DNA of 64,000 nt from Asterella californica (GCA_036924285.1 JAYKYS010000002.1:8804001-8868000); one strand, 5' to 3'. Shown: positions 11,236 to 22,612, numbered from the stretch's first letter. A program made the numbers and translations. The notes: generated from the sequence alone by a model not told the origin.

Positions 11236-11404
11236 TGCTCTAGGATGAGTCCAGCTGCAGTCGCTCACTCTTTACTACTGCAACTTACAAGCTCTCTTGG
11301 TCTTCATTCCTCTGGTCGACGAACTTGGATTTTCAAATAGCTGGAGAGTGAAAGCACATCCTCTACGCTTCTTACATATATTTCTCCAGCTACAGAGTTT
11401 CGGA

Positions 11405-11643
11405 TTCGTACATCAGCGTGTTTGATGTCACCCAGAATCTCATCATCGGAAGTTTGAGGCCAAAATAAACTGGTAGATCTTCGGATATCTCCAAGGCCAA
11501 TAGGATCTGTTCAAGATTGTGAACTTGATAACAAGGAGACTATCACCAACCAGCTCTTCACCGTCAACACCACAGTGCTAGTCTTGGACGATGGGTTCGG
11601 TGCTGTTTCAGTCCTGCTCCAGGAGGAGTCCAGATCCGGATGA
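11405..11643 (+). pseudogene. Secreted-protein pseudogene, signal peptide lost (R1)
   Basis: The sequence matches the intact genes from about residue 40 (YISVFDVTQNLIIG) to the terminal TGA. The ATG and the whole signal-peptide region are missing: the leader joins directly to mid-gene sequence at GTTTCGGATTCGTACATC. A TAA stop follows soon after (about 11466), and later frames are shifted. The same 5' deletion is present in the copy at 24005-24235, so the lesion predates that duplication. The junction is also the empty target site of Copia-B. Confidence 0.9.
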
Positions 11644-13500
11644 TCATCAGGACGGTAGCTCGATTATGAGGGTGTTCTAGTGTTCTTAAGAAATTTTGAA
11701 GATTGCAATTAGATGTTCTTAAACGTGCGATGTCTTCTTCTGGGACTGCTTGTATCAGAAGCAAGACTGCACAATCTAGACTACGTAATCTCTTTGTACA
11801 TCCGTGACCAGACCATTATGAAATTACATACCTGTTTGGACCAATCAATCCTGTACGCTGAAGTGAAATTTGTTCTTGCAACTTCTCAGGCGGAAGAGAA
11901 AGTTCTCAGGGCCAAGGAACGAATAAGGAGTTGCACAAGGAGTTGGAATCATCACAAAGGAGGTGCAGCCATGAGTTTGAGATGGGAAACCTGTAACTCG
12001 CAGCCTCACCTATATCATGATAGAAACAGTAAGAGTTTGTGGTGGCTACAGAATTCCATAATGAATGGTGCGAAAAATCATACCCTTACATTCATAACGG
12101 ACTTGTAAGTATACTTTTTTACACCGTGTTAATATAAAAAATATCATTTTCTCACATCTTTCTGCTTGGATCTAAGTCTTATTTTTACCTCAGGACAAGT
12201 AGCCAGTTCAGTTTTTCTTTACCCCTTTCCTTACACACATTTTTCAAAAGTTCTTCTGAATCATTAGACAAGTTTTGCACTTGTAAAAAAATGACCATAA
12301 ACGGATGAATTTTGAAAAATGAACAAAAAGAATCAAGAAACAAGACTGTTCGATTTCCTGCTGCTTGAGTCGGAATCTTAGAACGGATTTCTGCCCGATG
12401 CAAATGAAACCTATGAATTGGAAATCCTGGTCCACAGAGCAACTTTCCTTTTTGAATCAAAATACTTTTATCGACCCCCGCATTCTGAACTACCTTCAGT
12501 TGCAGGACTTGTCTGTGCTTCAACTCTTGGAATCAACCTCCGCTCTAGAACTCAATAACCCTGAATTCCCTAGAATTCCCATTTGACTTCACCCGCCTGT
12601 ACGCAAGTTCCTTGAACCCAGTTTTTTGTCTAAAGCTGATCTAAACTGAAAAATCATCATCCATCGCAACAAGAACCGAATCTGGAGGCAAATGTTACTG
12701 CTCTGGACTTCTCCTTTCACTGATTTGAAACTAGGCCCTCTGGAATTTGAACCTTACAGCTGCACCTAGGTCTACTGGAATTCCTTTTCCTATTCGGTTT
12801 ACCTCGTAGATATGAGGTTCACATGAACATGAGAACACTACGTTGACTGTCAAAAACCATACACATGAATGGAGATGGAAGTTCGCGTTTATGTCGAGAA
12901 TTCTGGAGGTTTGAAATCATAATTGAAAAGTGTGTATCCAGCGCAAACATGTGGAATGTAGTACGGATCTAACGGATCCCGCAATATATCTGTGCCCCCA
13001 CATGAATAAAATGAATTTTATTAGAAAAAAGAGATTCCGCCTATCGTGCAGGAAAGCGGGTCAGTATTTCATTTTTTCCGGAGCTCGGATCCTCAAATAC
13101 TTGCCTCATTTCTCTGGATAAATTGCTGTTGGTTTTACCGGCAAGTCAGGTCATATTCCGCATTGAGCAAAACTTGGATGTCTTGTTCTGTACTACCCCA
13201 ACGTATCATTAGTTCTTAACACCAGTTGAATGTTAAAAGCTAAGGGTAGAGAACACTGAGAAAGGTCTACTGAACTCCTAAATCTTGGCTAGTGCATCCT
13301 TCAGAAGTTGAAGAACACGAAACTCAACACTTCAACTTACACGGTGATTTGTCCAAAGAGGGTTGTAAGAATTTTTTCAAGAAAGGGAACACGTAATCTG
13401 GATTGTGCAGACTTGGTTTTGATACGACGAGTCCAAGTTGAAGACTCGGGGAAGAAGACAGCGCACGATTTGCTCTTTCAAACAACTGCTATCACTTAAA
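11644..13500. repeat. Array block X, copy 1, non-coding
   Basis: It matches 24236-26110 nearly throughout, 42945-44080 in inverted orientation, and 46667-47690. The part nearest the 'a' gene corresponds to its 3' flank. Small open frames recur because the block is duplicated, but none has a recognisable domain. Confidence 0.85.
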
Positions 13501-13532
13501 AGACTCTAATTATAGAGCTAAAGTCTTGATGA

Positions 13533-13883
13533 TCATGCGGGGCTGGACTCCTTCTCGACCAGTACTGACACAGCACCGAACCCATCGTCCAAGACTAGCA
13601 CTGTGGTGTTGATGGTGAAGAACTGATTGGTGATAGTCTCCTTGGTCATCAAGTTCACAATTTTGAACAGATCCTGATTGGCCTTGGAGATATCAGAAAA
13701 TATACCAGATGCGTTGGGACCCATATTTCCGATGATGAGGTTTTGGGTGACATCAAACACGCTGATGTTCGTTGCAAGAGCTTGATTCTTCACGAGTATT
13801 GCAGCATCGGTGTGACCAAGAAGAGATGCTGAACAGAGGATTGCTACAACCGCCACTGCCAGAACCTTCACGGAAGCTGCCAT
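13533..13883 (-). CDS. Small secreted glycoprotein, gene 'a' of R1
   Basis: A 116-residue intact frame. Residues 1-27 form a signal peptide: MAASVK, a hydrophobic core to about residue 22, and a cleavage-like TDA-A site. The mature part has three N-glycosylation sequons (N39-I-S, N57-A-S, N92-T-T), no cysteine and no membrane segment, and ends EKESSPA. The start is fixed by the signal peptide and by identical GAGATGGC context in all paralogues. It is divergent from gene 'b' at 15746. The family is not recognised. The spacing N-x-G followed by D-L-F-K-x-V, after a signal peptide, faintly recalls the lumenal domain of translocon-associated protein beta, but without its membrane anchor; this is a hypothesis from memory. 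It probably acts in the secretory pathway or outside the cell. Confidence 0.85.
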   Translation of the reverse strand: MAASVKVLAVAVVAILCSASLLGHTDAAILVKNQALATNISVFDVTQNLIIGNMGPNASGIFSDISKANQDLFKIVNLMTKETITNQFFTINTTVLVLDDGFGAVSVLVEKESSPA

Positions 13884-14089
13884 CTCTACGAGTGAAGTAC
13901 GACTCTAGGAAAGAAAAATTTGAAACTCTGTAGCTGCACAATTATATTTAAGAAGCGTAGACAATGTCCTTTCACTCTCCAGCTATCGTTTCACTCTCCA
14001 GCTATTCGAAGTCCAAGTCTTTCGACTGGAGGAATGAAGGCCAGGAGAGCTTCTATCAAGAGCTTGTAAGTTGCAGTAGTGAAGAGTGA

Positions 14090-14480
14090 GTGACTGCAGC
14101 CGGAATCATCCTAGAGAATTTATACATCCGCTAATGAGTGACAGCTGGTGTAGGTGTTCCATTAGCATGATTCTCGTTGATGTCCAGCCAAAACTTGTAC
14201 ATGGAGAATCTGAATCACTGCTGCTTCATGCGATTAGCTCACCAGGACGTAAACATGTTGTTCCTCCGCATGCTTTGCAGAAGCAAAATGTGAGTTTCAA
14301 CACGCCAGAGACAAAAGTTGGACGGGCTTCGCAGCAAGACCAGCATGAAGCAAGTTCCCAACGCTGGACACAAGTTCCCACCAGAGAATATATTGTCACG
14401 AGCCAGATGCAGGAAACCAGAAGGCTATCGATTTGCCGAGTGTTGATTTCGTTATGAACGCTGGAAATGAGCAAAACACA
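14090..14480 (-). promoter_or_regulatory. Upstream module and TATA of gene 'a', R1
   Basis: The minus strand has TATAAATT (14117-14124), 234 bp before the ATG. Upstream are the conserved words seen in all family members: CATGTACAAGTTTTGGCTGG, GAAGCAGCAGTGAT, GTCCAACTTTTGTCTC and GGGAACTT(G/C)TGTCC. A 5' UTR of about 200 nt is implied. Confidence 0.6.
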
Positions 14481-15329
14481 AGAAGCCGAGAGGAAACGGA
14501 GTTATACTTCTACAGTGCTATTCCGGACATGCCGCTGAAGTAAAGAGTCTAAAGACTTCAACTTTAACTAGTACAGTTGGGGAATGCGTCAATCGTGACG
14601 TTGTCGGTAGCATTTAACTTCTTCTCCCAATACAGAGTGTTTTGCTGCAAGCTATGCATGTTTATGATGGTGATAAGTGTCTTGAGTGTACACCATTCAT
14701 TACCTACAGCTGCGTGAGTGAAAAGCTTTAGGGCCTAATAGTTTCGTATAGTTTTCCGACTAACGGGTTGTGCGTATCTTATTCGTGCCTTTTGACTTTT
14801 TGTACACTAACTCTTGCTGGCTTGGTTTCATTGTTACTGTAATTTTCATTCTTACTGTATTCCATTCTTCAAGTTCTACATTTGTATTTCGTTTCTATCA
14901 GCTTGTATTGCATATTGTACAAGTCACTACTGCATATTGTACATGCCTGAAGGTGCCTGGAGCAAACTGGGATGCTATACTCAAACCAGGAGAAAAAAGC
15001 CCACCGAAATCCTATAACGATCACGACACTGGAAACTGTTGCAAGTTCACGAAATGACGATTTCCGTGCCAGGAAAACAAGCACAACTTTGAAGTCTGTC
15101 CTTCCTCGAACTGCCAGAGCTTCCGAAAGGGACCTTTCCATACAGATCTAGAGCGTGTCCATCTCAGAAATGCTTTCTTCGAGACCTGGAGGCTGGAACA
15201 TGTTCGGTATACTGCAGAAATACTTTCGTTTCATCTCAGCTTGTTGTCTTTTTGTTTAGAGGAAGATTCGCGACTGCTCATTGCCGGCTTTCGAATTCAT
15301 ACACCTGGCATATCAGTAAGATTTTGGGC
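14481..15329. other. Intergenic spacer of the divergent gene pair, R1
   Basis: Non-coding spacer between the two facing promoters. It recurs inverted at 41171-42009. The TAACTTCTTCTCCC segment near 14618 corresponds to the empty target site of Copia-A2 in copy R2. No gene is supported here. Confidence 0.7.
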
Positions 15330-15558
15330 CCTGCATCTGGCTCGTCAGAACATTTTCTCTCTTGGGAACTTCTGTCCGAGGTATCGGGAGTTGCTTGCTG
15401 TCTTGCTGCGGAGGCCGTCCAACTTTTGTCTCCGTCAATTACTTCCACTGGAGCAGCAGTTATTCAGATCTTCCATGTACAGGTGCTGGCTCGACATCAA
15501 CAACAACCATGCTGATGGACCCACTTACACTAGTCACTTATAATCGGATGTATAAATA
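15330..15558 (+). promoter_or_regulatory. Upstream module and TATA of gene 'b', R1
   Basis: Ordered words match those of gene 'a': GGGAACTTCTGTCC, CTGCGGAGGCCGTCCAACTT, GCAGCAGTTATTCAGATC, CCATGTACAGG, then TATAAATA at 15551-15558, 188 bp before the chosen ATG. It is more diverged from the 'a' module than the copies within each class are from one another. Confidence 0.6.
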
Positions 15559-15745
15559 TGTTCCAGGATGAGTCCAGCTGCAATCACTCACTCTTCACTA
15601 CTACAACTAGACAAGCTCTCTTGGCCTTCATTCCTTCGGTCGACGAACAAAACATAGTGAAAGGAAATCTTCTACACTTCTTAACTTGAACTTTCCAGCT
15701 ACAGAGTTTCCTCCTTCCGATCGGAAGCTCACTTTGCTCGCAGAG

Positions 15746-16114
15746 ATGGCAGGTTCAGTACTGAACCTAGCGAATTCGAAGGTTCTGGCAGTGGCGATTG
15801 TAGCAATCCTCTGTTCAGCATCTCTTCTTGGCCACACAGATGCTGCGGTACTCGTGAAGAATCAAGCTCTTGCAACGAACATCAGCGTGTTTGATGTCAC
15901 CCAAAACCTCATCATCGGAAATATGGCTCCAAACGTAACTGGTATATTTTCGGAAATCTCCAAAGCCAATCAAGATCTGTTCAAGATTGTGAACTTGATG
16001 ACCAAGGAGACTATCACCAACCAGTTTTTCACCATCAACACCACAGTGCTAGTCTTGGACGACGGGTTCGGTGCTGTGTCAGTACTGGTCGAGAAGGAGT
16101 CCAGCCCCGCATGA
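15746..16114 (+). CDS. Small secreted glycoprotein, gene 'b' of R1
   Basis: A 122-residue protein, MAGSVLNLANSKVLAVAIVA and on, with a signal peptide six residues longer than in gene 'a'. An in-frame ATG at 15686 would add 20 residues (MNFPATEF...). I prefer 15746 because its GAGATGGCA context equals that of the 'a' genes and it starts the signal peptide directly. The mature part keeps all three sequons; the middle one is N-V-T instead of N-A-S. The C-terminus is again ESSPA. It forms a divergent pair with 13533-13883. Function unknown, presumably as for the 'a' class. Confidence 0.85.
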   Translation: MAGSVLNLANSKVLAVAIVAILCSASLLGHTDAAVLVKNQALATNISVFDVTQNLIIGNMAPNVTGIFSEISKANQDLFKIVNLMTKETITNQFFTINTTVLVLDDGFGAVSVLVEKESSPA

Positions 16115-16811
16115 TCGTCAAGACTATTAGGGTCTTTTAAGTGATAGCAATTATTGAAAGAGCAGATAGCAATTACTTGAAAGAGCAAATCGATGTTCTT
16201 AAGCGTGCAATGTCTTCTTCCCCGAGTCTTCAACTTGATTCGTTGTATCAGAAGCAAGTCTGCACAATCTTAGATCACGTGTCCCGTTTTTTATCTGTTA
16301 CAAATAATATTACAAGCCTCTTTGGACCAATCAGTTCTGTTCGTTGATTCAGAAGTTGAGTTTGGTATTTTGCAACTTCTGAAGGATATACCCATCAAGA
16401 TGTATAGGAGAACTTTCTCACTAATAGTATCTACCAGTAGTTTCCCAACATTGTGCGGAAGAAGTGCAGACCTCAACCTTGCTTTATGCAGAATATGACC
16501 TGACTCTCCGGTAAAGAAGAGCAATTTGATCTAGATCTCAGATTTATGTCTGGACATACAAATGTTCGGAACAAAGTTGAAGCAAATCGAACCTCTCCGT
16601 GATGCGGAAGACTTCAGAAATTTAAATCTCTCAAGTATCATACTTTCTTCTTCTTCCACTTCTTTTACAAGGCCAAGTGTTCCCATCCGATGTCAATAAC
16701 CATTCAAGTCATACACGGAAATAAGATTCTTTTTTCTCTTCGCTTCTCTTCAATCCTGCGCTCACTTCTATCTTCTTTGTCACCACACCGCCCTACACGA
16801 CGATAAAAACT
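16115..16811. other. 3' flank of gene 'b' in R1
   Basis: This downstream region is repeated inverted at 39691-40386. It contains the presumed 3' UTR and a pyrimidine-rich tract near 16640-16760. Open frames are shadows. No separate gene is supported. Confidence 0.7.
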
Positions 16812-18716
16812 ACTAAGAAATCCACAACCACTCGACAGGAAAAAGCAAGCGTATGGATCAGTCAACGAGTTGAATGACAGGAAGGAAATGTCCAATTGGA
16901 CAGCAACTGAGAAATCGCGAGCCCTCCACCGAATCTCACCGAATCTCTGTTTTCACTCTCTGTTTCACTGGCTCCCTCTCATCTCTTGTCAGTGTGTCTC
17001 CTCGTGTGTCTCCCTGCCTTGGAGAATTCGGCCCCGCATCGTTTCTGCCAGCCAGAACGTTCCATAGAAGGGAAGGGAAGGGAGGCTCTGCATAGAGAAA
17101 GACAAAGGCCGAGTGAGCCCCAGAGAGAGGAAGCGAAAAAAAGAGGGAAAGTCAGTTTCACCTGATATTAGAACGAAAACACAAAGAATTCAACCGCGAA
17201 ATTTTGCTCTGTGGTCAGAACTATCGAAGCACACCCACACGCTGTATTTCGTTCAGAGATGACACCACAGTGCTACAAGGAAGTTGGGCTGTTCTCTGTA
17301 ATCTTCGGAACAGCACAAATACTCCGTAGCATTGTGCATGTATTCATCGACGAGCTGAGGAGTTTAGTAGTGAAAATAATACAGAGCACGGAAAGGTGGA
17401 AAAGCCCCCAAGGAGAAAAGAAGTGAAGAAAGCACGAGTCCCATAAGTTTTAGGGTCTTGAACAGAAACAGAGTAACTGAGGCCGCGAGAGACACGAAGG
17501 GAGACGGTGGAGCGCTAGCAAGTTTGTAAACAAACAATTCTATGTGGCGCCATTCTTCTGGAAATTTCAAAATAAATAATCAAAGGCAAAGTTGGTATTT
17601 ATCATCAAATACATCCATTAATCATAATTCCAGGTAAAAGGTGATCTTTCTCCACTGTGGTATAAAACCCTAGCATCTATATAGAGATAGTTACTCAGTA
17701 CGGGAGTTTGTTGCCGGATTAGGTTTGATATCTTGATAGCAGTAATTCTGGTCAAGATTTATTTTTTGACTCGACTCTAGCACATAAGTATCACTGAGTG
17801 CGGAGCCCTTTCACATTATATAACGACTTACGAACTCGAGTAGACTAAATACGAAGTATGATGTGACATAGCAAATCTGGTGAATGCAAGTGCACATGAA
17901 TACATTTGAAATCAAATATATTTGATATCCTTGAACTCCATTCAATGTACCCATTAGATCAATTATATCAACTGTAAAACTGATAGACCACTGTTTAGGC
18001 TCGATTTAGTATCAGACAATTGACCTACATATATCATACAGAAGACCTGCTCCTGAATACAAAAGTGAAAAGACTTTATATTTCCAGGATCCCTTAAGTA
18101 CTACATCAGTGTTCACAAAGTTCTCTGTTATATTCTCTTCTCAAGTAACCATCGTGTAATTCATTGAACAGAAGAAGGTTCGCTGATGCAGTATTCACAA
18201 GTGTGCCAACAAGAAAGTTTATCGTGAGAAAATGTTCTCTGTTGAGAACTTCTGTCCAAGCTTTCGGAAGTTGCTTCATGCTAATCTAGATATTGCTGCG
18301 GAGCTTCGGAATTCAGCCCAGATAACTTTGTCTGTGGCCGCTTTTATCCTCTTCGCTTCATTTTTCAGCAATTTGTCCTGCGGACCTGAACTGGTGGAGA
18401 TAGAACATGTACAACTTTGTGTTCTGGTCAGGTATTCGCATGAAGCAGCAGTTATCCAATTCTCAATGTACAAGTTTTGGCTCCACATCCACGAGAATCA
18501 CGCTAATGGATCCACTTACATCAGCCACTCATTAACGGATCTATAAATATGCTCTAGGATGAGTCCAGCTGCAGTCGCTCACTCTTTACTACTGCAACTT
18601 ACAAGCTCTCTTGGTCTTCATTCCTCTGGTCGACGAACTTGGATTTTCAAATAGCTGGAGAGTGAAAGCACATCCTCTACGCTTCTTAAATATATTTCTC
18701 CAGCTACAGAGTTTCG
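16812..18716. repeat. Array block A, copy 2
   Basis: Near-identical to 9501-11405 and of the same length. It ends with the upstream module (18232-18550, with TATAAATA) and leader of a gene whose body has been pushed 5.3 kb away by Copia-B and continues at 24005. TTTCG at 18712-18716 is the left target duplication. Confidence 0.95.
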
Positions 18717-19028
18717 TGTTACGATGTATGGCAGCAAGAACACAGTTCATAGCACCACTCCAACAGGGGAGGAAAACCTTCAAACAAGGAAGGAGTCTCT
18801 CGCAGCCTTCACAAGAGAAAAAAGAAAGAACAGAGTATCACTAAAGAGACTGACTTGGGGGCAGAGCCCCTTCTCAATATATAAGGAGAGTCAAAAGACT
18901 TTTGGGGTTTGGATCTCCGTAACATAGTTGTGTACAAAGTATTACAGGACTTGTGTCCAAAGTCTGACAGGACTTGTGCACAAAATCTTACAAGACTTCA
19001 TGAACTTGTCTTACTCCGCATGTCAACA
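18717..19028 (-). repeat. Copia-B LTR, 3' in element orientation
   Basis: TGTTACGATG to CATGTCAACA on the plus strand. It carries an additional internal repeat of an ACAGGACTTGTG-like unit compared with the other LTR, which explains its greater length. Confidence 0.95.
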
Positions 19029-19040
19029 GTCCCCCTCAAG
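19029..19040 (-). other. Polypurine tract of Copia-B
   Basis: Minus strand CTTGAGGGGGAC directly precedes the 3' LTR. Confidence 0.9.
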
Positions 19041-19567
19041 CTCATATCAATATCCTTAACACCTAGACATAATCTGAAAATATCAAATTTATCTCTAGGT
19101 AAAGCTTTAGTGAATATATCAGCAACTTGTTCACCTGTAGATACATATCTTAGATCTATCTCTCCAACCAATACTTTTTCTCGAATAAAGTGATAATGAA
19201 CCTCTATATGCTTGGTCCTAGCATGGAAAACAGGATTAGAAGCAAGTTTAATACTGCTGATATTGTTTGTGTGTAAAACAACAGGGTCAGAAAATTCCAC
19301 ACCCATATCTTTCAGTAAGGTGTGAAGCCAAACGGATTCGCACGTAGCATTAGTGGCACCTCTGTATTCTGCTTCAGTTGATGACAGAGCAACTGTAGGT
19401 TGCTTCTTCGATTGACAACTAACAGCAGAGTCTCCAAGGCTGAAGACAAAACTTGACGTAGATCTTCTATCTTGAGCACTTCCTGCCCAATCTGCATCAG
19501 TAAAACCATGTAACAAGAGAGGACCACCCGCTGCGTAGTGAAGTCCATATTGGATTGTGAACTTCAC
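19041..19567 (-). pseudogene. Copia-B RNase H domain
   Basis: The minus-strand frame contains the copia RNase H signature: GFTDADWAGS, then SSTEAEYRG, then NPVFHARTKHIEVHYHFIRE and VADIFTKALP. All are typical and the key acidic residues are present. It is separated from the RT frame by a TGA at about 19570, where intact copies would read through a Trp-Ile-like position. Confidence 0.92.
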
Positions 19568-19570
19568 GTA

Positions 19571-21312
19571 TCATAGAATCCATCGAACTGCATCAAGATG
19601 AGGTTTCCTAGGTGTCTGCATGAACTGAATAACTAGACCTACAGCATAACTTAGATCAGGTCTAGTAATGGTCAAGTAGATCAGGCTACCTACAATCTGT
19701 CTATAGAAATTAGGATCTGCTAATAGCTCACCATCCTCAGCATTCAACTTCAGAGAAGATGCAAGAGGGGTAGAGATAGGCTTATAAGCTGTCATCCCAA
19801 ACTGTTCTAGCTTATTCAGAGCATACTGTCTCTGTAACAGCCATGTATCACCTCCATCCTTGATGAACTCAATAGCTAGAAAGTACTTCAGCTCATCTAG
19901 ATCTTTCATACCAAACTCTCCTTTCAGCTGATCTTTCACCTGCTTGATAAGGCTCTTAAGGCTCTTAGGTTACCAGTGATAACAAGATCATCTACATAGA
20001 TGATGATCAGTACTATGTTATCATCGACCTGCAAAGAGTACAATGATGAGTTTGAACTACAAAGACGAAAGCCAAGCAATAGTAGAAATGAGTTAATCTT
20101 GGCATTCCAAGCTCTTGGAGCTTGCTTAAGCCCATACAAGGACTTCTGGAGTCTACAAACTTTATTTGGATACCTTTGGTCTTTGTATCCAGGGGGTTGC
20201 ATCATGTAGACCTCTTTCTGCAGATCTCCGTTCAGGAAAGCATTATTGAAATCCATTTGATGCAGTTGCCACCCTTTACTTGTAGCCAATGCCACAAGGG
20301 TACGTATCGAAGCCATCTTGGCTACCGGACTGAAGGTTTCATCAAAGTCAAGGCCATATTGCTGCGCATATCTTTTAGTCACAAGTCTCGCCTTATGTCT
20401 GTGGATTGAACCATCTGAATTTCTCTTGACCTTGTAAACCCATCTACAACCAATAGCTTTCTTAGCATAAGGTAAATCAACCAGCTCCCAAGTCTGCTGA
20501 TTGTGCAAAGCTGAAAGCTCAACTTGCATGGCTTGCACCCATTCTTCCTGATGCATCGCCTCCTCAAGAGAATTCGGTTCCTGCTCATGTACGACATTCA
20601 CCATGTATGCATGATGTTGAGCCAAGAAACCTTCACACTGAAAATGTTGCACAAGATGTCTTGCTCTAGTGGACCTCCGCAAATCAGATTGACCTGATGA
20701 TCCAACTTCAGATCCCTGATTTGGCTGGGAGCTGCTTACATGATCGTCAAAAGCATGCACAATATCTGCACTTCGCTGCTCATTGATCATCTGCTGCAAC
20801 ACTGGAGAGCTGTTGGAATGTGCAACCCGTAAAAGTTGAACAACAGCTGGAGGGACCTGAACAGAAGGTATAGCAACTACGGGGACTTGGCCAGACCAAA
20901 GAGTTCTCACGCGCACTGGATCAAATACAACACTATTACCACTACTTAAACTAGTGGCTTGAGTTGTTGTAGAACCAACCTGAACTGGTTGGATAGAGGA
21001 TAGAACAAGTGAAACAGCAACAGACCCTGACGTAGTCTGATACCAAGATAACAACTCATCAAAAACAACATCTCTACTGATGAGCAGTCTCCTCGAAGTT
21101 GGAATATAACACCTATATCCCTTCGTATCAGAAGCATAGCCTAAGAAGATACACTTCTCAGCTCTGGGGTCCAGCTTGCTGCGCCTTTCATCTGATACAT
21201 GTACAAAACATATAGAACCAAACACTTTGAGACATGAGAGGTCTGGTTTCTTGCCTACCAATATCTCATAGGGGGTCTTCTTATGTACCGCTGCAGTTGG
21301 TGCACGGTTCAT
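19571..21312 (-). pseudogene. Copia-B reverse transcriptase and integrase C-terminus
   Basis: Frame 21312-19936 carries the integrase tail (KTPYEILVGKKPDLSCLKVF), a variable linker, then RT motifs: KARLVTKRYAQQYGLDFDETFSPVAKM, written here only as its landmarks KARLV and FDETFSPVAKM; QMDFNNAFLNGDL; YGLKQAPRAW; and the active site IIYVDDLVI. A frameshift near 19940 leads to frame 19939-19571, which holds the RT connection (TRPDLSYAVG). D-to-N drift is seen in QMDFNNAFL, where most copies read DVKNAFL. Non-functional as it stands. Confidence 0.93.
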
Positions 21313-22191
21313 GAGGTAGACAGCACATGCAACAGCTTCCGCTCAATAACACTTAGGCATAGACTTCTCGTTCAGCATTGCACGTGCTGATTCCGCAATG
21401 TGTCTATTCTTCCTCTCTGCTACACCATTCTGTTGCGGACTGTAGCTGCACGTGATCTCTCATTTGATCCCATGCTCTTGCAAAAAAGTGTCAAAGTGGT
21501 GAGATATGAACTCGCCTCCTCCATCCGAACGGAGCCGTAGGATGCAATGGTTGTACTGCTTCTCAACTAGGATCTTGAATGTTTGAAACACAGCAAAGAC
21601 GTCTGACTTGGCCTTGAGGAAGTAGACCAAAGTAAATCGCGAGAAGTCATCTATGAATGAGACGAAGTACTGAGAACCATTCAAGCTTGCTTGAGATGCA
21701 GTCCATACATCAGAATGTATCAACTCCAACACCTTGGAAGCTCTAGTGCCTTGATGACGAAATGGTTGCCTAGCCAGCTTGCCAAACTGACAAGCTTCAC
21801 AAATCGGAGATAGGATAGGAGATGTGAACTTGGGAAGACCTGTAATTAACTCTGACGTAGGTAAGGTCTTCAACCGCTGATAATTCATATGACCTACTCT
21901 CTTACGCCACATCTCCAAATTTGAGACTCCAGAGATATGAACAAACATCGCAGCTTGAAGTTGAGGTTGAACAGCATCCAATTTGAACAACCTTCCTACT
22001 CTCGACCCTCTGGCAACTACGTTGTTATCACTAGTTTCAACAATACATCCCTTGCTGTTGAACCGAACTTGATAACCTTGCTCCACCATCTGACCTACAG
22101 AGACTAGATTCCTAGTAATGGTGGGCACATATAGTACATCTCCCAAAGCAGAAATGTTTGAAGATGCAACAGATACAGGAACTGTACCCAT
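21313..22191 (-). pseudogene. Copia-B GAG-pre-integrase and integrase core
   Basis: The main frame (22191-21460) has DVLYVPTITRNLVSVGQMVE, the HHCC zinc region ending CEACQFGKLARQPF, and the integrase core landmarks IHSDVWTAS, FIDDFSRFT and LRSDGGGEF, i.e. the D,D(35)E set up to the Glu. A TGA at about 21457-21459 and further breaks separate it from the next frame. Confidence 0.92.
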
Positions 22192-22566
22192 ATGTGTAAT
22201 GTTGTGTTGGGTATCATCACCAGTATAGACTATTGCTGGTGTCTTCAGTGGCTCCTTCTACTGAATCATTCACCATGTGCTGTCATGTGGTTCGAAACCA
22301 AAGGTCTTGATCACATGACCTTTGGTTTTGCAGTATGCACAGAACCGCTGCTCACCCCGCCTTTAGCTTGCTGTTGCTGATGGTCAGGTCGAAGGTTCTG
22401 TTCCTCGTCCTCTACCTCTACCTCCAGCAAAGAAAGCTCGCTCTTGTGATGAGGCTGAACCACCATTGCCTTGAAGACGAATCTCTTCTAACACTAACAT
22501 AAGAATCAACTCATCGAATTTGGAAAAAGTATCCCTGACATGCTTCAAGAGGCAAGCAGACATCAT
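22192..22566 (-). pseudogene. Copia-B nucleocapsid region, decayed
   Basis: The minus strand around 22310-22345 reads FCAYCKTKGHVIKTF, a CX2CX4HX4C zinc knuckle whose last cysteine has become Phe. Upstream is a Gly-Arg-rich stretch (GGRGRGRG, about 22405). Stops surround both. It normally binds RNA in the virus-like particle; here it is inactive. Confidence 0.8.
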
Positions 22567-22605
22567 GTGGAAGCTTACCAGACATCAGGTCTGATAAACT
22601 TCCAC
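22567..22605. repeat. 17-bp inverted repeat at the gag break of Copia-B
   Basis: Arms 22567-22583 and 22589-22605 are reverse complements with two mismatches and a 5-nt spacer ATCAG. It lies exactly where the gag frame is interrupted, as at 4329-4377 in Copia-A1. No second copy is available to prove that it arose in place. Confidence 0.75.
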
Positions 22606-22612
22606 AGCAAAA

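Larger units (their letters stand above)
9501..11405. repeat. Array block A, copy 1 (~1.9 kb)
   Basis: This block matches 16812-18716 almost base for base and shares long segments with 39117-39690 (inverted) and 44116-45443. It holds no convincing protein gene. It contains a TATA plus telo-box (10337-10348) and, at its right end, the upstream module that precedes the secreted-protein genes. The 71-residue frame at 9895-10110 is also open in copy 2, but the two observed differences are both amino-acid changes and no homology is recognised. Confidence 0.9.

Noticed and set aside
11713..12108. 131-codon frame in block X, partly repeated at 24400
   Set aside because: It lies in the 3' flank of the pseudogene, is altered at its start between copies by a small insertion, is absent from the equivalent flanks of intact genes, and has no recognisable domain.
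14086..14457. 123-codon frame repeated at 26682, 42028 and 48232
   Set aside because: It runs antisense through the conserved upstream module and TATA box of the 'a' genes; the repetition reflects duplication of that promoter region.
15686..15745. Upstream ATG giving a 20-residue extension of gene 'b'
   Set aside because: The extension would bury the signal peptide behind a polar stretch, and the next ATG has the same GAGATGGCA context as the 'a' genes. It remains possible but less likely.
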